The notes under the pieces: model-generated
Told to the model about the DNA's origin: nothing
The model's input: the letters and a program-made list of their open reading frames with translations, nothing else
The model's database searches: none
DNA from: Metallococcus carri
Lineage (GTDB): Bacteria > Actinomycetota > Actinomycetes > Actinomycetales > Dermatophilaceae
Assembly: GCF_011440275.1 (NCBI RefSeq)
Contig: NZ_JAAOIV010000006.1
Coordinates: 118,984 to 182,983 of the forward strand
Reading direction: 5' to 3'
Length of the DNA stretch: 64,000 bases
Shown: positions 49,358 through 58,045 of the stretch, one piece after another
How the letters are laid out: each line of letters starts with the position of its first letter
Numbering within the stretch: the first letter of the stretch is position 1
Translations under genes and position numbers: made by a program

Positions 49358-51754
49358 TCAGGACACTCCGAGCTGGTCCAGCCGGGCGCGTACCTGCTCG
49401 ACCGGACGGTCCAGATGCTCGGCGAGTTCGTCGGCGTCGAGACCGAGCGAGTGGCCGTCGCGCAGCTCCTCGTCGTCCTCGTCCGACCAGTTCGCCGGCT
49501 CGGCGCCGGCGTCGATCGGCTCGGCGCCAGCGTCAGTCGGCTCGGCGCCAGCATCGGCCTGCTCGCCGCCGACCTCGCCGACCTCGCCCGGCGGGTCGGA
49601 CGCCAGCCCCAGCGACGGCTCGACCGGCGCCGGGTGCTGCACCGGCTCGTCCGGATCCTCCACGACCGTGCCGTATGCCGTGTCGCTGCTCGCGCTGATC
49701 GTCGCGGCTTGCGCCGCGAGTCGATCGGTGGCGGTGCGCGTCGGCGCGGCGATGGCGGTGGTGGAGGCAGTGGTTGCGGCCACCACGCGCTCCCCTGGCC
49801 CCGACACCGGCAGCGGGTCGGGCGCGATCTGGTCCAGGCGCCGCAGCGCGCCGAGCACCAGCGCCCGGTCGGTGGTGGGCCAGAAGGGAGGCAGCGAGCG
49901 CTGCAGGAATCCGGCATACCGCGCAGTCATCAGGCGCGAGTCGAGGAAGGCGACGACGCCGCGGTCGTCACCGCGCCGGATCAGCCGGCCGGCGCCCTGG
50001 GCCAGACGCAGCGCCGCGTGCGTCGCTGACACGGCCATGAACCCGTTGCCGCCGCGTTCGGCGATGGCCTGCGACCGGGCCGAGGAGATCGGGTCGTCCG
50101 GCCGCGGGAAGGGGATGCGGTCGATCAGCACCAGCTGGCAGGCCGAACCGGGCACGTCGACGCCCTGCCAGAGCGACAACGTGCCGAACAGGCAGGTGCG
50201 CGCGTCCGCGGCGAACTCACGCACCAGCGTCGGGGTGCGGTCCTCGCCCTGACACAGCACCGGATACTCGTCGCCCAACCGGTCACGCATCGCCTCGGCA
50301 GCGGCCGTCGCCGCCCGCATCGAGGAGAACAGCCCGAGCGTGCGGCCGCCGGCGGCGCGGATGAGCTGCTCGATCTCCGCCATGGTCTCCTCGGCGGTGC
50401 CATCCCGGCCGGGCGGCGGCAGGTGGCGGGCGACATACGCGATCGCCTGGCCCGGGTAGTCGAAGGGCGACCCGACGTCGAGACCATCCCACGGCGGCGC
50501 GCCGTCGCCGCGCAGGCCGATGGTGCCCGCGACCGCGTCGAAGGTGCCACCGAGTTCGAGGGTGGCCGAGGTCAGCACCACCGACCGGCCCTCGAAGATC
50601 TTGTCGCGCACCAGCATCGCCACCGTCATCGGCGCGACGCGCACCACCGGCCCACGGCGTGGGTCCTGCGAGATCCAGGCGACGTCGACCTCGCGATCCT
50701 CGAGCAACCGCGCGGAGGTGTCGAAGACCTCGTCGACGGCGGCGCGGGCCCGCTGCCGGGCGCCGTCGTTGTCCTGGGCGTTCGCCGGCTTGATCTCGGT
50801 GGACACCTCGCGCGCGGCGTCATGCACCTGCTGCACCGCGAGCGCGAGGGTGTCCGGCACGCCGAGCAGCCGCCCCTCTTTGAGAGGTTGCAAGGCCTGC
50901 TCGAGCACGGTTCCGGCGGCGGCCAGCGCGTCGGTGTCCGCGAGCCGAGCAGCCGCCCGGGCGGCCGCGGCCACCAGTCCTGGCGTGAGCTCGTCGGTGA
51001 TCGTGGAGGTGATCCGGTCGACAAGCTCGTGGGCCTCGTCGACGATCAGCAGGTCGTGCTCGGGCAGCATCTGGCGCCCCTCGAAGGCGTCGATCGCCAT
51101 GAAGCTGTGGTTGGTGACCACCACATCGACATCGGCGGCCTCGGCGCGGGACTGCTCGACGAAGCATTCGCTGGCCAGGGGGCACCGCGACCCGAGGCAC
51201 TCCTTGGCCGACACCGACACCTGCCGCCACGCGCGTTCGCTCACGCCGGGCACGAGCGTGTCGCGGTCGCCGGAGTCGGTCTCCTCGGCCCATTCGCGCA
51301 ACCGCACGACCTCGCGTTCGAGCCGGCCGAGTTGCTGGTCGACCTCACCGACCCCGAGCAGGGTGTCGCCGTCGTCGTCGGGATAACCGCCGAGCAGTTT
51401 GTGCTTGCACAGGTAGTTGCGCCGGCCCTTCACCAGCCCGAAGGTCGGGCGGCGCTGCAGCAGCGGCGCGAGGGCGTCGGCGATCCGGGGCAGGTCACGA
51501 TCGACGATCTGCGCCTGCAGCGCGAGCGTTGCGGTGGCGACCACGACCGGCTTACCGGTCGCCTGGGCGTGCGCGATCGCCGGGACGAGATAGGCGAGCG
51601 ATTTACCGGTGCCGGTGCCGGCCTGCACCAGCAGGTGCCGCTTGCGCTCGACCGCCTCGGCGACGGCGTGCGCCATCCGTTGCTGTCCCGGTCGCGGCGA
51701 GCCGCCGACACCACCGACCGCGGCGTCGAGCAGGGCGTCGAGAGTGGGCGGCAT
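49358..51754 (-). CDS. dinG: DinG/XPD-like ATP-dependent DNA helicase with C-terminal extension
   Basis: 798 residues. Walker A VQAGTGTGKSLAYLVP, four-Cys iron-sulfur region (NYLCKHKLL and KECLGSRCPLASECF), DEAH LLIVDEAHELVDR, SATL LTSATLELGGTF, and C-terminal motifs LFSSMRAATAAAEAM, LFGTLSLWQGVDVPG, QGAGRLIRRGDDRG. It unwinds DNA 5'-3', including R-loops and G-quadruplexes. A ~130-residue tail follows: Pro/Ala/Thr-rich, then three DAGAEP repeats, then a Myb/GcrA-like helix-turn-helix (NWSDEDDEELRDG, LDADELAEHLDRPVEQVRAR). TACGCT lies 6 nt before the ATG. 21 bp upstream of holA. Confidence 0.93.
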   Translation of the reverse strand: MPPTLDALLDAAVGGVGGSPRPGQQRMAHAVAEAVERKRHLLVQAGTGTGKSLAYLVPAIAHAQATGKPVVVATATLALQAQIVDRDLPRIADALAPLLQRRPTFGLVKGRRNYLCKHKLLGGYPDDDGDTLLGVGEVDQQLGRLEREVVRLREWAEETDSGDRDTLVPGVSERAWRQVSVSAKECLGSRCPLASECFVEQSRAEAADVDVVVTNHSFMAIDAFEGRQMLPEHDLLIVDEAHELVDRITSTITDELTPGLVAAAARAAARLADTDALAAAGTVLEQALQPLKEGRLLGVPDTLALAVQQVHDAAREVSTEIKPANAQDNDGARQRARAAVDEVFDTSARLLEDREVDVAWISQDPRRGPVVRVAPMTVAMLVRDKIFEGRSVVLTSATLELGGTFDAVAGTIGLRGDGAPPWDGLDVGSPFDYPGQAIAYVARHLPPPGRDGTAEETMAEIEQLIRAAGGRTLGLFSSMRAATAAAEAMRDRLGDEYPVLCQGEDRTPTLVREFAADARTCLFGTLSLWQGVDVPGSACQLVLIDRIPFPRPDDPISSARSQAIAERGGNGFMAVSATHAALRLAQGAGRLIRRGDDRGVVAFLDSRLMTARYAGFLQRSLPPFWPTTDRALVLGALRRLDQIAPDPLPVSGPGERVVAATTASTTAIAAPTRTATDRLAAQAATISASSDTAYGTVVEDPDEPVQHPAPVEPSLGLASDPPGEVGEVGGEQADAGAEPTDAGAEPIDAGAEPANWSDEDDEELRDGHSLGLDADELAEHLDRPVEQVRARLDQLGVS

Positions 51755-51832
51755 TGGGCCAGCGTATGCCGTCCGCGGTCATCGCCCGCACGCTCTCCAC
51801 AGCGGGGCGGGCGACCGGTGCCGGACGACGAA

Positions 51833-52675
51833 TTACTGCCAGGTGGCGTCGAACGACCGCACCTTCACCACCGCGTCCGAGGTGGCCTTCGGGTTGCCCC
51901 AGATCTCCATCCGGAACTTGCCGGGCGACAGCGGGCTGCTGCTGTCGGTCGTCGAGACCACCTGCTTGCCGTTGATGCTTCCGGTGATCGTCACCGATGA
52001 GCCGTTCTTCACGCACGACGCGCTGATCTCGTTGGTGCCATTGGGATCGAAGCCGGACACGGAGTTGGACGCGAGCGAGACGATCTTGCCGCCGCCGTCA
52101 GCGGTCTTGTAGATGACCAGCTTGCCCTTGTTGTTGACCAGCACCTCGTAGAGCGATTGCACGTCCTGGTCGATGATCAGGGCGAAGCAGCCGATGCCGA
52201 CGAGGGGGTCACCGGTGAACCCCGAGACCGTCATCTTCGCGGTGACATTGCCGCTGCTCTCGGACTTGAACCGCCCGTTGGACAGGATGAACACGCCCTT
52301 GGGTTTCACCGTCACGACATAGGTGTCGCTGTCGAACTTCAGCGTGCCCTTCTTGGCGTCGCTGCCGGTCGACCAGTTGTCCTGGTCGGTGGTGGAGCTG
52401 AAATCGGAGGTATAGCTCTTGCCACCGCCGCTCGACGACGAGCTGTCGCTGGAGGTGTCGGAGGAGGACGAGCTGTCACTCGAGGTCGAGCTCTCGCTCG
52501 AACTGCTGCTCGAGCTGTCACTACTCGAGCTGCTTGAACTGCTCGAGGAGGACGAGGTGGTCGTGCTCGTGCTCGACACCGCATTGACCGACGGACCGGC
52601 GGTTTCGCTGCCGCACGCCGCCAGTCCCAACACTCCCGCTGCGACGACGACTGCCGTCATCTTGGTCCGCACCAT
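51833..52675 (-). CDS. Lipoprotein with poly-Ser linker and beta-sandwich domain
   Basis: 280 residues: lipobox VLGLAAC (Cys ~21), then ~65 residues that are almost all Ser with Asp, Glu and Thr, then a ~190-residue domain (SYTSDFSSTTDQDNWSTGSD, YVVTVKPKGVFILSNGRFKS, IGCFALIIDQDVQSLYEVLV, INGKQVVSTTDSS, KFRMEIWGNP). This pattern suggests a concanavalin-like/lectin-type (DUF1080-like) beta sandwich; tentative. Cell-surface protein of unknown function. GGAGGAG precedes the ATG. Confidence 0.75.
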   Translation of the reverse strand: MVRTKMTAVVVAAGVLGLAACGSETAGPSVNAVSSTSTTTSSSSSSSSSSSSDSSSSSSSESSTSSDSSSSSDTSSDSSSSSGGGKSYTSDFSSTTDQDNWSTGSDAKKGTLKFDSDTYVVTVKPKGVFILSNGRFKSESSGNVTAKMTVSGFTGDPLVGIGCFALIIDQDVQSLYEVLVNNKGKLVIYKTADGGGKIVSLASNSVSGFDPNGTNEISASCVKNGSSVTITGSINGKQVVSTTDSSSPLSPGKFRMEIWGNPKATSDAVVKVRSFDATWQ

Positions 52676-52707
52676 GGTCTCCTCCTGCTCGGAACGCTCC
52701 CCGATCC

Positions 52708-55377
52708 CTAAGACCCAGAGCCTATTGCGTTGGTTCCCTGCGGTCCGGCAACCGGGCGGTCGCACAGCAGGTGGGCGACCATCGCGGTCCAGCCGGTCTG
52801 GTGGGTCGCGCCGAGCCCGGCGCCGGTGTCGCCGTCGAAATATTCGCTGAAGGTCACCTGGTCGTCCCACAGCGGCCCGGAGGGATACCACCGCGGGGTG
52901 CCCGGTCGCCGCCCGTCGGCGCCGGGGCGGAAGAGCGAGGTCAGCCGGTCCTCGAGCGCGTCCGCGACCTGCCCGAGCGTATGGCGGGTGCTCGCCCCCG
53001 CGGGGAAGGGCACGTCCTCGGCCGGCGACCCCGCGGCATACGCCCGCAGCGCGTCGACCAGCAGCACATTGATCGGCAGCCACACCGGGCCGCGCCAGTT
53101 GGAATTGCCGCCGAAGAGGTTGCTGCGCGACTCGGCCGGGTCGTATTCGATGGTGAAGCTGACGCCGTCGACGGTGACCTCGCGACCGCCACGGTAGGTC
53201 GCACTGAGCGAGCGAATCCCGAAGGGCGACAACAGTTCTGACTCATTCAGCAGATGATCGAGCAGTCGTGCCCGGCGGTTCTTGTCGGTGAGCGCGATGG
53301 TGATCCGGCCGCCGTTGTCGCTCTCGTGCTGCACGAGGATGCCGCTGAGCTCGGGATTGCGCCGGGCGATCCAGGCGACCTCGTCCAGCAGCCCGGGCAA
53401 CCGGTCCACCACCTCCGGGGGCACGGCTTCGACGGCGATCAGCGGCAGCATCCCGACCAGCGACAGGACCGGCAGCTGGCTGGCGGTGCCGTCGCGGTGC
53501 ACGATCACGTCGTAGTAGCAGCCGTCCTGCTCCGACCACAGCGAGATGCCGCTGGAGCCGAAGTCGTCCATCGCCCCGGCCAGCCGCAGGAAGTACTCGA
53601 AGAAGGTGCGCGCGGTCGACTCGAAACCAGGCAGGTCGTGCCGGGTGAGCTGCACCGCGATCCGCAGCATCGACAGCGCGTAGAACGCCATCCAGCTCGT
53701 CGCGTCGGACTGCTCGAGGCGCATCCCGTCCGGCAGCGGCTTGGAGCGGTCGAAGAAGCCGATGTTGTCCATCCCGAGGAAGCCGCCTTCGAACAAATAG
53801 GACCCGTCGGCGTCCTTGCGGTTGATCCACCAGCTGAAGTTCATCAGCAGCTTGGTGAAGACGCGCACCAGGAAGCCGGTGTCGCGGCCGCCGTCGAGCA
53901 GGAACACCTTCCAGGTCGCCCACGCGTGCACCGGCGGGTTGACGTCGTCGAAGTTCCACTCGTAGGCCGGCAGCTGACCGTTCGGGTGTTGCGCCCACTC
54001 CCAGCACATGAGTTCGAGCTGGCGTTTGGCGAACTCGGGGTCGACATGCGCGAGCGCGACCGCGTGGAAGGCGAGGTCCCAGGTGGCGAACCACGGGTAC
54101 TCCCATTCGTCCGGCATCGAGATCACGTCGGCGAGGTCCAGGTGGTCCCAGCGGGCATTCCGTCCGGTATGCCGGACCGCTGGTGGCGTGGGCTGCGCGG
54201 GGTCACCTGCCAGCCACTCGGTGATGCTGTAGCGGTACAGCTGCTTGCCCCACAGCAGTCCGGCGAAAGCCCGGCGAGCGATGAACCGGTCGGCGTCGGA
54301 GACCTCGGCCGGGATCACCGCAGCGTAGAACTCGTCCGCCTCGGCACGCCGCGTCGCGAGCGTCTGCTCGCTGTCGCCGCCGGCCTCGGCGATCGGCGCG
54401 ACCTGGGCGGTGCGGTCACTCGGGGTGGCGGCCTGCACTCCGGTGAGGCGCACCCGCACGGTCTGGGTCTGGCCGGGGTCGAGTTGCAGCCGCCAGCACA
54501 GCCCGGCCTTGGTGCCCTTGTCGTCGCGCACCCCGGTTTCGTCGCCCTGCACGATCGCGCGGTCCAGCCCGTTCTTGGGGCAGCCGGTGACCGCCTCGCC
54601 ATACAGGCTGCGGTCGGTTTCGTTGTCGCAGAAGAGGATTCGCGCGCCGGGCGTCTCGGGGACGAGGCGGTAGGTCCCGAGCCAGGCATGCTGGACGAGC
54701 ACCCCGTCGCCGTCGCGGGTCAGGCTGGGTGTGCGGTCATCGCGGCCCCAGGACCAGGTGTTGCGGAACCAGCCCTGCACGATCAGGTCGAGTGGCACGG
54801 CGTCCGGGCCGCGGTTGGTGGCGGCGACCTGCAGCACCAGGTCGGTCGGTCCGGCCTTGGCCCAGGTGACCTCGACATCGGTGAACCGGTCCTGCGCCAG
54901 CACCCCGGTGTCGGTCAGTTCGTATTCGTCGTCGGCCTTGCCGCGAGCGGCGTTGGTGGCCAGCAGGTCGGCATACGGGAAGGCGGCCTGCGGGTAGCGG
55001 TAGAGCCACTGGGCGTAGGAGTGGGTGGGGGTGCCGTCGGTGACCCACCAGACCTCCTTGACGTCCTCGCCGTGGTTGCCCTGGGCGTTGGTGAGCCCGA
55101 AGAGCCGCTCCTTGAGCCGGTCGTCCTGGCCGTTCCACAGGGCGATGCCGAGGTTGAAGAAGCCGTAGCGATCGCAGAAGGCACCGAGGCCGTCCTCGCC
55201 CCAGCGGTAGGCGCGGCGGTGGGCGTGGTCGAAGGGGAAGGACGCCCACGCGTCGCCGTCGGCGGAATAGTCCTCCCGGACCGTGCCCCACTGCCGCCCG
55301 GCGACATAGGGACCCCAGAGTTTCCAGGGGTCGTCGTCGTTGGGGGCCTGCGCGAGTCGGTCCTGCTCAGCGGTCAC
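52708..55377 (-). CDS. GH63-like glucosidase (MGH1-type, (alpha/alpha)6 barrel)
   Basis: 889 residues, no signal peptide, cytoplasmic. N-terminal beta domain (WGTVREDYSADGDAWASFPF, HAHRRAYRWGEDG) and a C-terminal barrel with EWEYPWFATWDLAFHAVALA, GQLPAYEWNFDDVNPPVHAW, FEGGFLGMDNIGFFDRS, SDATSWMAFYALSM, NWRGPVWLPINVLLVDALRA and TFSEYFDGDTGAGLGATHQT. These are characteristic of the bacterial GH63 / mannosylglycerate-hydrolase-like group. The Asp in TWDLAF and Glu in FSEYFDG are likely catalytic. Probable substrate is a glucosylated compatible solute or alpha-glucoside; unproven. TACTCT lies 7 nt before the GTG start. Confidence 0.87.
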   Translation of the reverse strand: MTAEQDRLAQAPNDDDPWKLWGPYVAGRQWGTVREDYSADGDAWASFPFDHAHRRAYRWGEDGLGAFCDRYGFFNLGIALWNGQDDRLKERLFGLTNAQGNHGEDVKEVWWVTDGTPTHSYAQWLYRYPQAAFPYADLLATNAARGKADDEYELTDTGVLAQDRFTDVEVTWAKAGPTDLVLQVAATNRGPDAVPLDLIVQGWFRNTWSWGRDDRTPSLTRDGDGVLVQHAWLGTYRLVPETPGARILFCDNETDRSLYGEAVTGCPKNGLDRAIVQGDETGVRDDKGTKAGLCWRLQLDPGQTQTVRVRLTGVQAATPSDRTAQVAPIAEAGGDSEQTLATRRAEADEFYAAVIPAEVSDADRFIARRAFAGLLWGKQLYRYSITEWLAGDPAQPTPPAVRHTGRNARWDHLDLADVISMPDEWEYPWFATWDLAFHAVALAHVDPEFAKRQLELMCWEWAQHPNGQLPAYEWNFDDVNPPVHAWATWKVFLLDGGRDTGFLVRVFTKLLMNFSWWINRKDADGSYLFEGGFLGMDNIGFFDRSKPLPDGMRLEQSDATSWMAFYALSMLRIAVQLTRHDLPGFESTARTFFEYFLRLAGAMDDFGSSGISLWSEQDGCYYDVIVHRDGTASQLPVLSLVGMLPLIAVEAVPPEVVDRLPGLLDEVAWIARRNPELSGILVQHESDNGGRITIALTDKNRRARLLDHLLNESELLSPFGIRSLSATYRGGREVTVDGVSFTIEYDPAESRSNLFGGNSNWRGPVWLPINVLLVDALRAYAAGSPAEDVPFPAGASTRHTLGQVADALEDRLTSLFRPGADGRRPGTPRWYPSGPLWDDQVTFSEYFDGDTGAGLGATHQTGWTAMVAHLLCDRPVAGPQGTNAIGSGS

Positions 55378-55384
55378 GCCGGCC

Positions 55385-55390
55385 AGAGTA
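55385..55390 (-). promoter_or_regulatory. -10 element (TACTCT) of a predicted leaderless GH63 transcript
   Basis: TACTCT, 7 nt, GTG on the minus strand. Confidence 0.5.
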
Positions 55391-55396
55391 CGGCGC

Positions 55397-55822
55397 CTAG
55401 ACGTGGGCGCGGTGGGTCACCGCGGATGTCTTCAGACCGAAGCCGTCCGGCACGTCACCGGCGTCGTGGTCGATCTGCACGATCTTGTTGTCCTTGTCCA
55501 CGAAGACCACCTGGGGCTCGAAGCTGCGCGCCTCGGCGTCGTCCATCGCGGCGTAGGCGATGACGATCACGGTGTCGCCCGGGCTGATCAGCCGCGCCGC
55601 GGCGCCGTTGATGCACAGGATGCCGGTGCCGCGCTCGCCCTCGATCGCGTAGGTCGTGAGGCGGTTGCCGTTGTCGACATCGACGACATCGACCTGCTGG
55701 CCCGGCAGCAGATCCGCCGCGTCCATCAGGTCGCGGTCGATCGTCAGCGACCCCACATAGTGCAGGTCGGCCTGGGTGACCGTGGCGCGGTGGATCTTGC
55801 TGTGGAGCATGAAGCGCTGCAT
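55397..55822 (-). CDS. panD: Aspartate 1-decarboxylase
   Basis: 141 residues. Pyruvoyl enzyme making beta-alanine for pantothenate. [20 protein letters not shown] then [12 protein letters not shown]: the self-processing Gly-Ser bond is in YVGS (~25). [20 protein letters not shown] is the C-terminal signature. Complete. Stands alone without panBC. Confidence 0.96.
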   Translation of the reverse strand: MQRFMLHSKIHRATVTQADLHYVGSLTIDRDLMDAADLLPGQQVDVVDVDNGNRLTTYAIEGERGTGILCINGAAARLISPGDTVIVIAYAAMDDAEARSFEPQVVFVDKDNKIVQIDHDAGDVPDGFGLKTSAVTHRAHV

Positions 55823-55867
55823 GGCATCAGTCTCCCGCACCCGGGCGGCACGACGGCGCGGCCCCCG

Positions 55868-57334
55868 TCATACGGCATAGGAGGTGAGTTCGGCGGCCAG
55901 CCGCTGACCGACCTTCGCGTGCACGCGGGTGCCTTCGCCGGTGTGCTCGGTGGAGAGCACCTCGGCCTCGTCGTGCATCCGCGACAGCAGGTCGCCGCGG
56001 TCGTAGGGCAGCAGGACGTCGACCCGGATCTCGGGCTTGGGCAGCTCGCGCGAGATCAGCTCGCGCAACTGCTCGAAACCCTGGCCGGTGCGCGCGGACA
56101 CCACCAGGCAGTGCTGCTCGGTGCGCTGCAGCCGCTCCAGCACCTCCGGGTCGGCCACATCGGCCTTGTTGACGATGACGATCTCCTTGACATCGGTCGC
56201 GCCGACATCGGCCAGGACCGAACGCACCGCGGTGATCTGCGCCTCGGGGTCGGGGTGGGAGCCGTCGACCACGTGCAGCAACAGGTCGGAGTCGGCCACC
56301 TCCTCCAGCGTGGAGCGGAAGGCCTCGACCAGCTGGTGCGGCAGGTCGCGCACGAAACCGACGGTGTCGGCGATCGTGTAGAGCCGACCCTCCGGGGTCT
56401 CCGCGCGGCGCACGGTCGGGTCAAGGGTGGCGAACAGCTGGTTTTGCACCAGCACACCGGCGCCGGTGAGCCGGTTGAGGATCGAGGACTTGCCGGCGTT
56501 GGTGTAACCGGCGATGGCCACGGCGGGCACCTGGCGCTCGCGACGGCCGCTGCGCTTGGTGTCGCGGACCGTCTTCATCGAGACGATCTCGCGCTTGAGC
56601 TTGGCGATGCGGGAGTTGATCCGGCGGCGGTCCAGCTCGATCTTGGTCTCACCGGGGCCACGCGAACCCATGCCCTGACCACCGGCGGCCTGGCCACCGG
56701 CCTGCCGCGACATCGACTCACCCCAGCCACGCAGGCGCGGCAGGAGGTATTGCAGCTGGGCCAGCTCGACCTGCGCCTTGCCCTCCTTGGACTTGGCGTG
56801 CTGGGCGAAGATGTCCAGGATCAGCGCGGTCCGGTCGATGACCTTGACCTTGACGACGTCCTCCAGCGCGCGGCGCTGGCTGGGGGCCAGTTCGCTGTCG
56901 CAGATCACGGTGTCCGCGCCCTCGGCGATCACGACCTCGCGCAGCTCGGCAGCCTTGCCGGAGCCCAGCCAGGTGCCGGGGTCGGGCCGGTTGCGCCGCT
57001 GGACGACGCCGGCGAGCACGGTCGAGCCGGCGGTCTCGGCGAGCGCGGCGAGCTCGCGCAGGGAGTTTTCGGCGTCCTCGACGGTGCCTTCGGACCAGAT
57101 GCCGGCGAGCACGACGCGCTCCAGCCGCAGCTGGCGGTATTCGACCTCGGAGACGTCCTGCAGCTCGGTCGACAGGCCTTCGACGCGGCGCAGCGCGGCT
57201 CGCTCGGAGCGGTCGAGCTGGTCACCGTCGGGGTCGTCGACGAGGAAACCGTCGTCGTCATAGCGCGGGTCGAGGTCGATGTCGGCGGCCAGCGCCTCGG
57301 CGCGGGCGGCCAGGATGTCGTTGCGTGCAGTCAT
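55868..57334 (-). CDS. hflX: GTPase HflX
   Basis: 488 residues. Ribosome-splitting GTPase of the heat-shock response. HflX N-domain (VVLAGIWSEGTVEDAENSLR, GTWLGSGKAAELREVV, DTVICDSELAPSQRRALED), glycine-rich linker (GGQGMGSRGPGETKIELDRR), G1 AGYTNAGKSSILNRLTGAGV, G3 DTVGFVRDLPHQLVEAFRST, G4 NKAD, and the C-terminal domain. AGGAGAAC precedes the ATG. Near miaA-dapF as in many actinobacteria. Confidence 0.96.
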   Translation of the reverse strand: MTARNDILAARAEALAADIDLDPRYDDDGFLVDDPDGDQLDRSERAALRRVEGLSTELQDVSEVEYRQLRLERVVLAGIWSEGTVEDAENSLRELAALAETAGSTVLAGVVQRRNRPDPGTWLGSGKAAELREVVIAEGADTVICDSELAPSQRRALEDVVKVKVIDRTALILDIFAQHAKSKEGKAQVELAQLQYLLPRLRGWGESMSRQAGGQAAGGQGMGSRGPGETKIELDRRRINSRIAKLKREIVSMKTVRDTKRSGRRERQVPAVAIAGYTNAGKSSILNRLTGAGVLVQNQLFATLDPTVRRAETPEGRLYTIADTVGFVRDLPHQLVEAFRSTLEEVADSDLLLHVVDGSHPDPEAQITAVRSVLADVGATDVKEIVIVNKADVADPEVLERLQRTEQHCLVVSARTGQGFEQLRELISRELPKPEIRVDVLLPYDRGDLLSRMHDEAEVLSTEHTGEGTRVHAKVGQRLAAELTSYAV

Positions 57335-57374
57335 GTTCTCCTCAGGATCGCACTTGGGGAACGCGCGCGGCGAG

Positions 57375-57426
57375 TTCTTTATGCCTCGGTGTGCGTCGCT
57401 TTCTTTATGCCTCGGTGTGCGTCGCT
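57375..57426. repeat. Perfect 26-bp tandem duplication
   Basis: TTCTTTATGCCTCGGTGTGC+GTCGCT occurs twice head to tail (57375-57400 and 57401-57426), in the gap upstream of the methyltransferase. The second copy ends at the T of its TACCGT -10 box, so the duplication brings two copies of the sequence just upstream of the promoter. Confidence 0.9.
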
Positions 57427-57439
57427 ACCGTTCGGTGTC

Positions 57440-58045
57440 GTGAGCGACCACTACTTCACCGCCGAGCCCGCGAGCCCGGACGAACGCCGCGAGATCGAGG
57501 TCTCGCTCGCCGGATCGAGGTATGCCGTGCAGGTCGCCTCCGGGGTCTTCTCCCCCGGCCATGTGGATGCGGGCACGCAGGTGCTGCTCAAGGAGGCGCC
57601 CCAGCCCCCTGCCGCCGGGACCTTCCTGGACCTCGGCTGCGGCTGGGGGCCGATCGCGCTCTCGCTCGCGCTGCAGTCACCCGCGGCGACGGTCTATGCC
57701 GTCGACGTCAACGAGCGCGCCCTGGATCTCACCCGCCGCAACGCCGAACGCTTGGGCTGCAAGGGGATTCGTGCCGCGCTGCCGGATGAGGTGCCGGCCG
57801 ACGTGACCTTCGACCTGATCTGGTCCAACCCGCCGATCCGGGTCGGCAAGGGGGCCCTGCACGAACTGATGCAGACCTGGCTGACCCGGCTGGCGCCGGG
57901 CGGATCGGCATACCTCGTGGTGCAGAAGAACCTCGGCGCGGACTCGCTCGCGAAGTGGATCGACGCGACGCTCGACGGTGTGGTGACCCGGCGGCACGCG
58001 GTCGGCAAGGGGTTCCGGGTGCTGCACGTCAGCCGGGCAGAGTGA
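57440..58045 (+). CDS. Class I SAM-dependent methyltransferase (RsmC/RlmG-like)
   Basis: 201 residues from a GTG. Begins DHYFTAEPASP; SAM site TFLDLGCGWGPIALSLALQS, VYAVDVNERALDLTRRNAER, and the catalytic NPP motif LIWSNPPIRVGKGALHELMQ. NPP methyltransferases of this small-subunit type (MTS domain) methylate guanine N2 in rRNA; substrate here is not determined. TACCGT lies 8 nt before the start. Sits between hflX and dapF, converging on dapF with a 17-bp overlap. Confidence 0.9.
   Translation: MSDHYFTAEPASPDERREIEVSLAGSRYAVQVASGVFSPGHVDAGTQVLLKEAPQPPAAGTFLDLGCGWGPIALSLALQSPAATVYAVDVNERALDLTRRNAERLGCKGIRAALPDEVPADVTFDLIWSNPPIRVGKGALHELMQTWLTRLAPGGSAYLVVQKNLGADSLAKWIDATLDGVVTRRHAVGKGFRVLHVSRAE

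Noticed and set aside
53254-55563. 769-codon plus-strand frame opposite the GH63 gene
   Set aside because: Shadow frame; the minus strand encodes a clear glycosidase.
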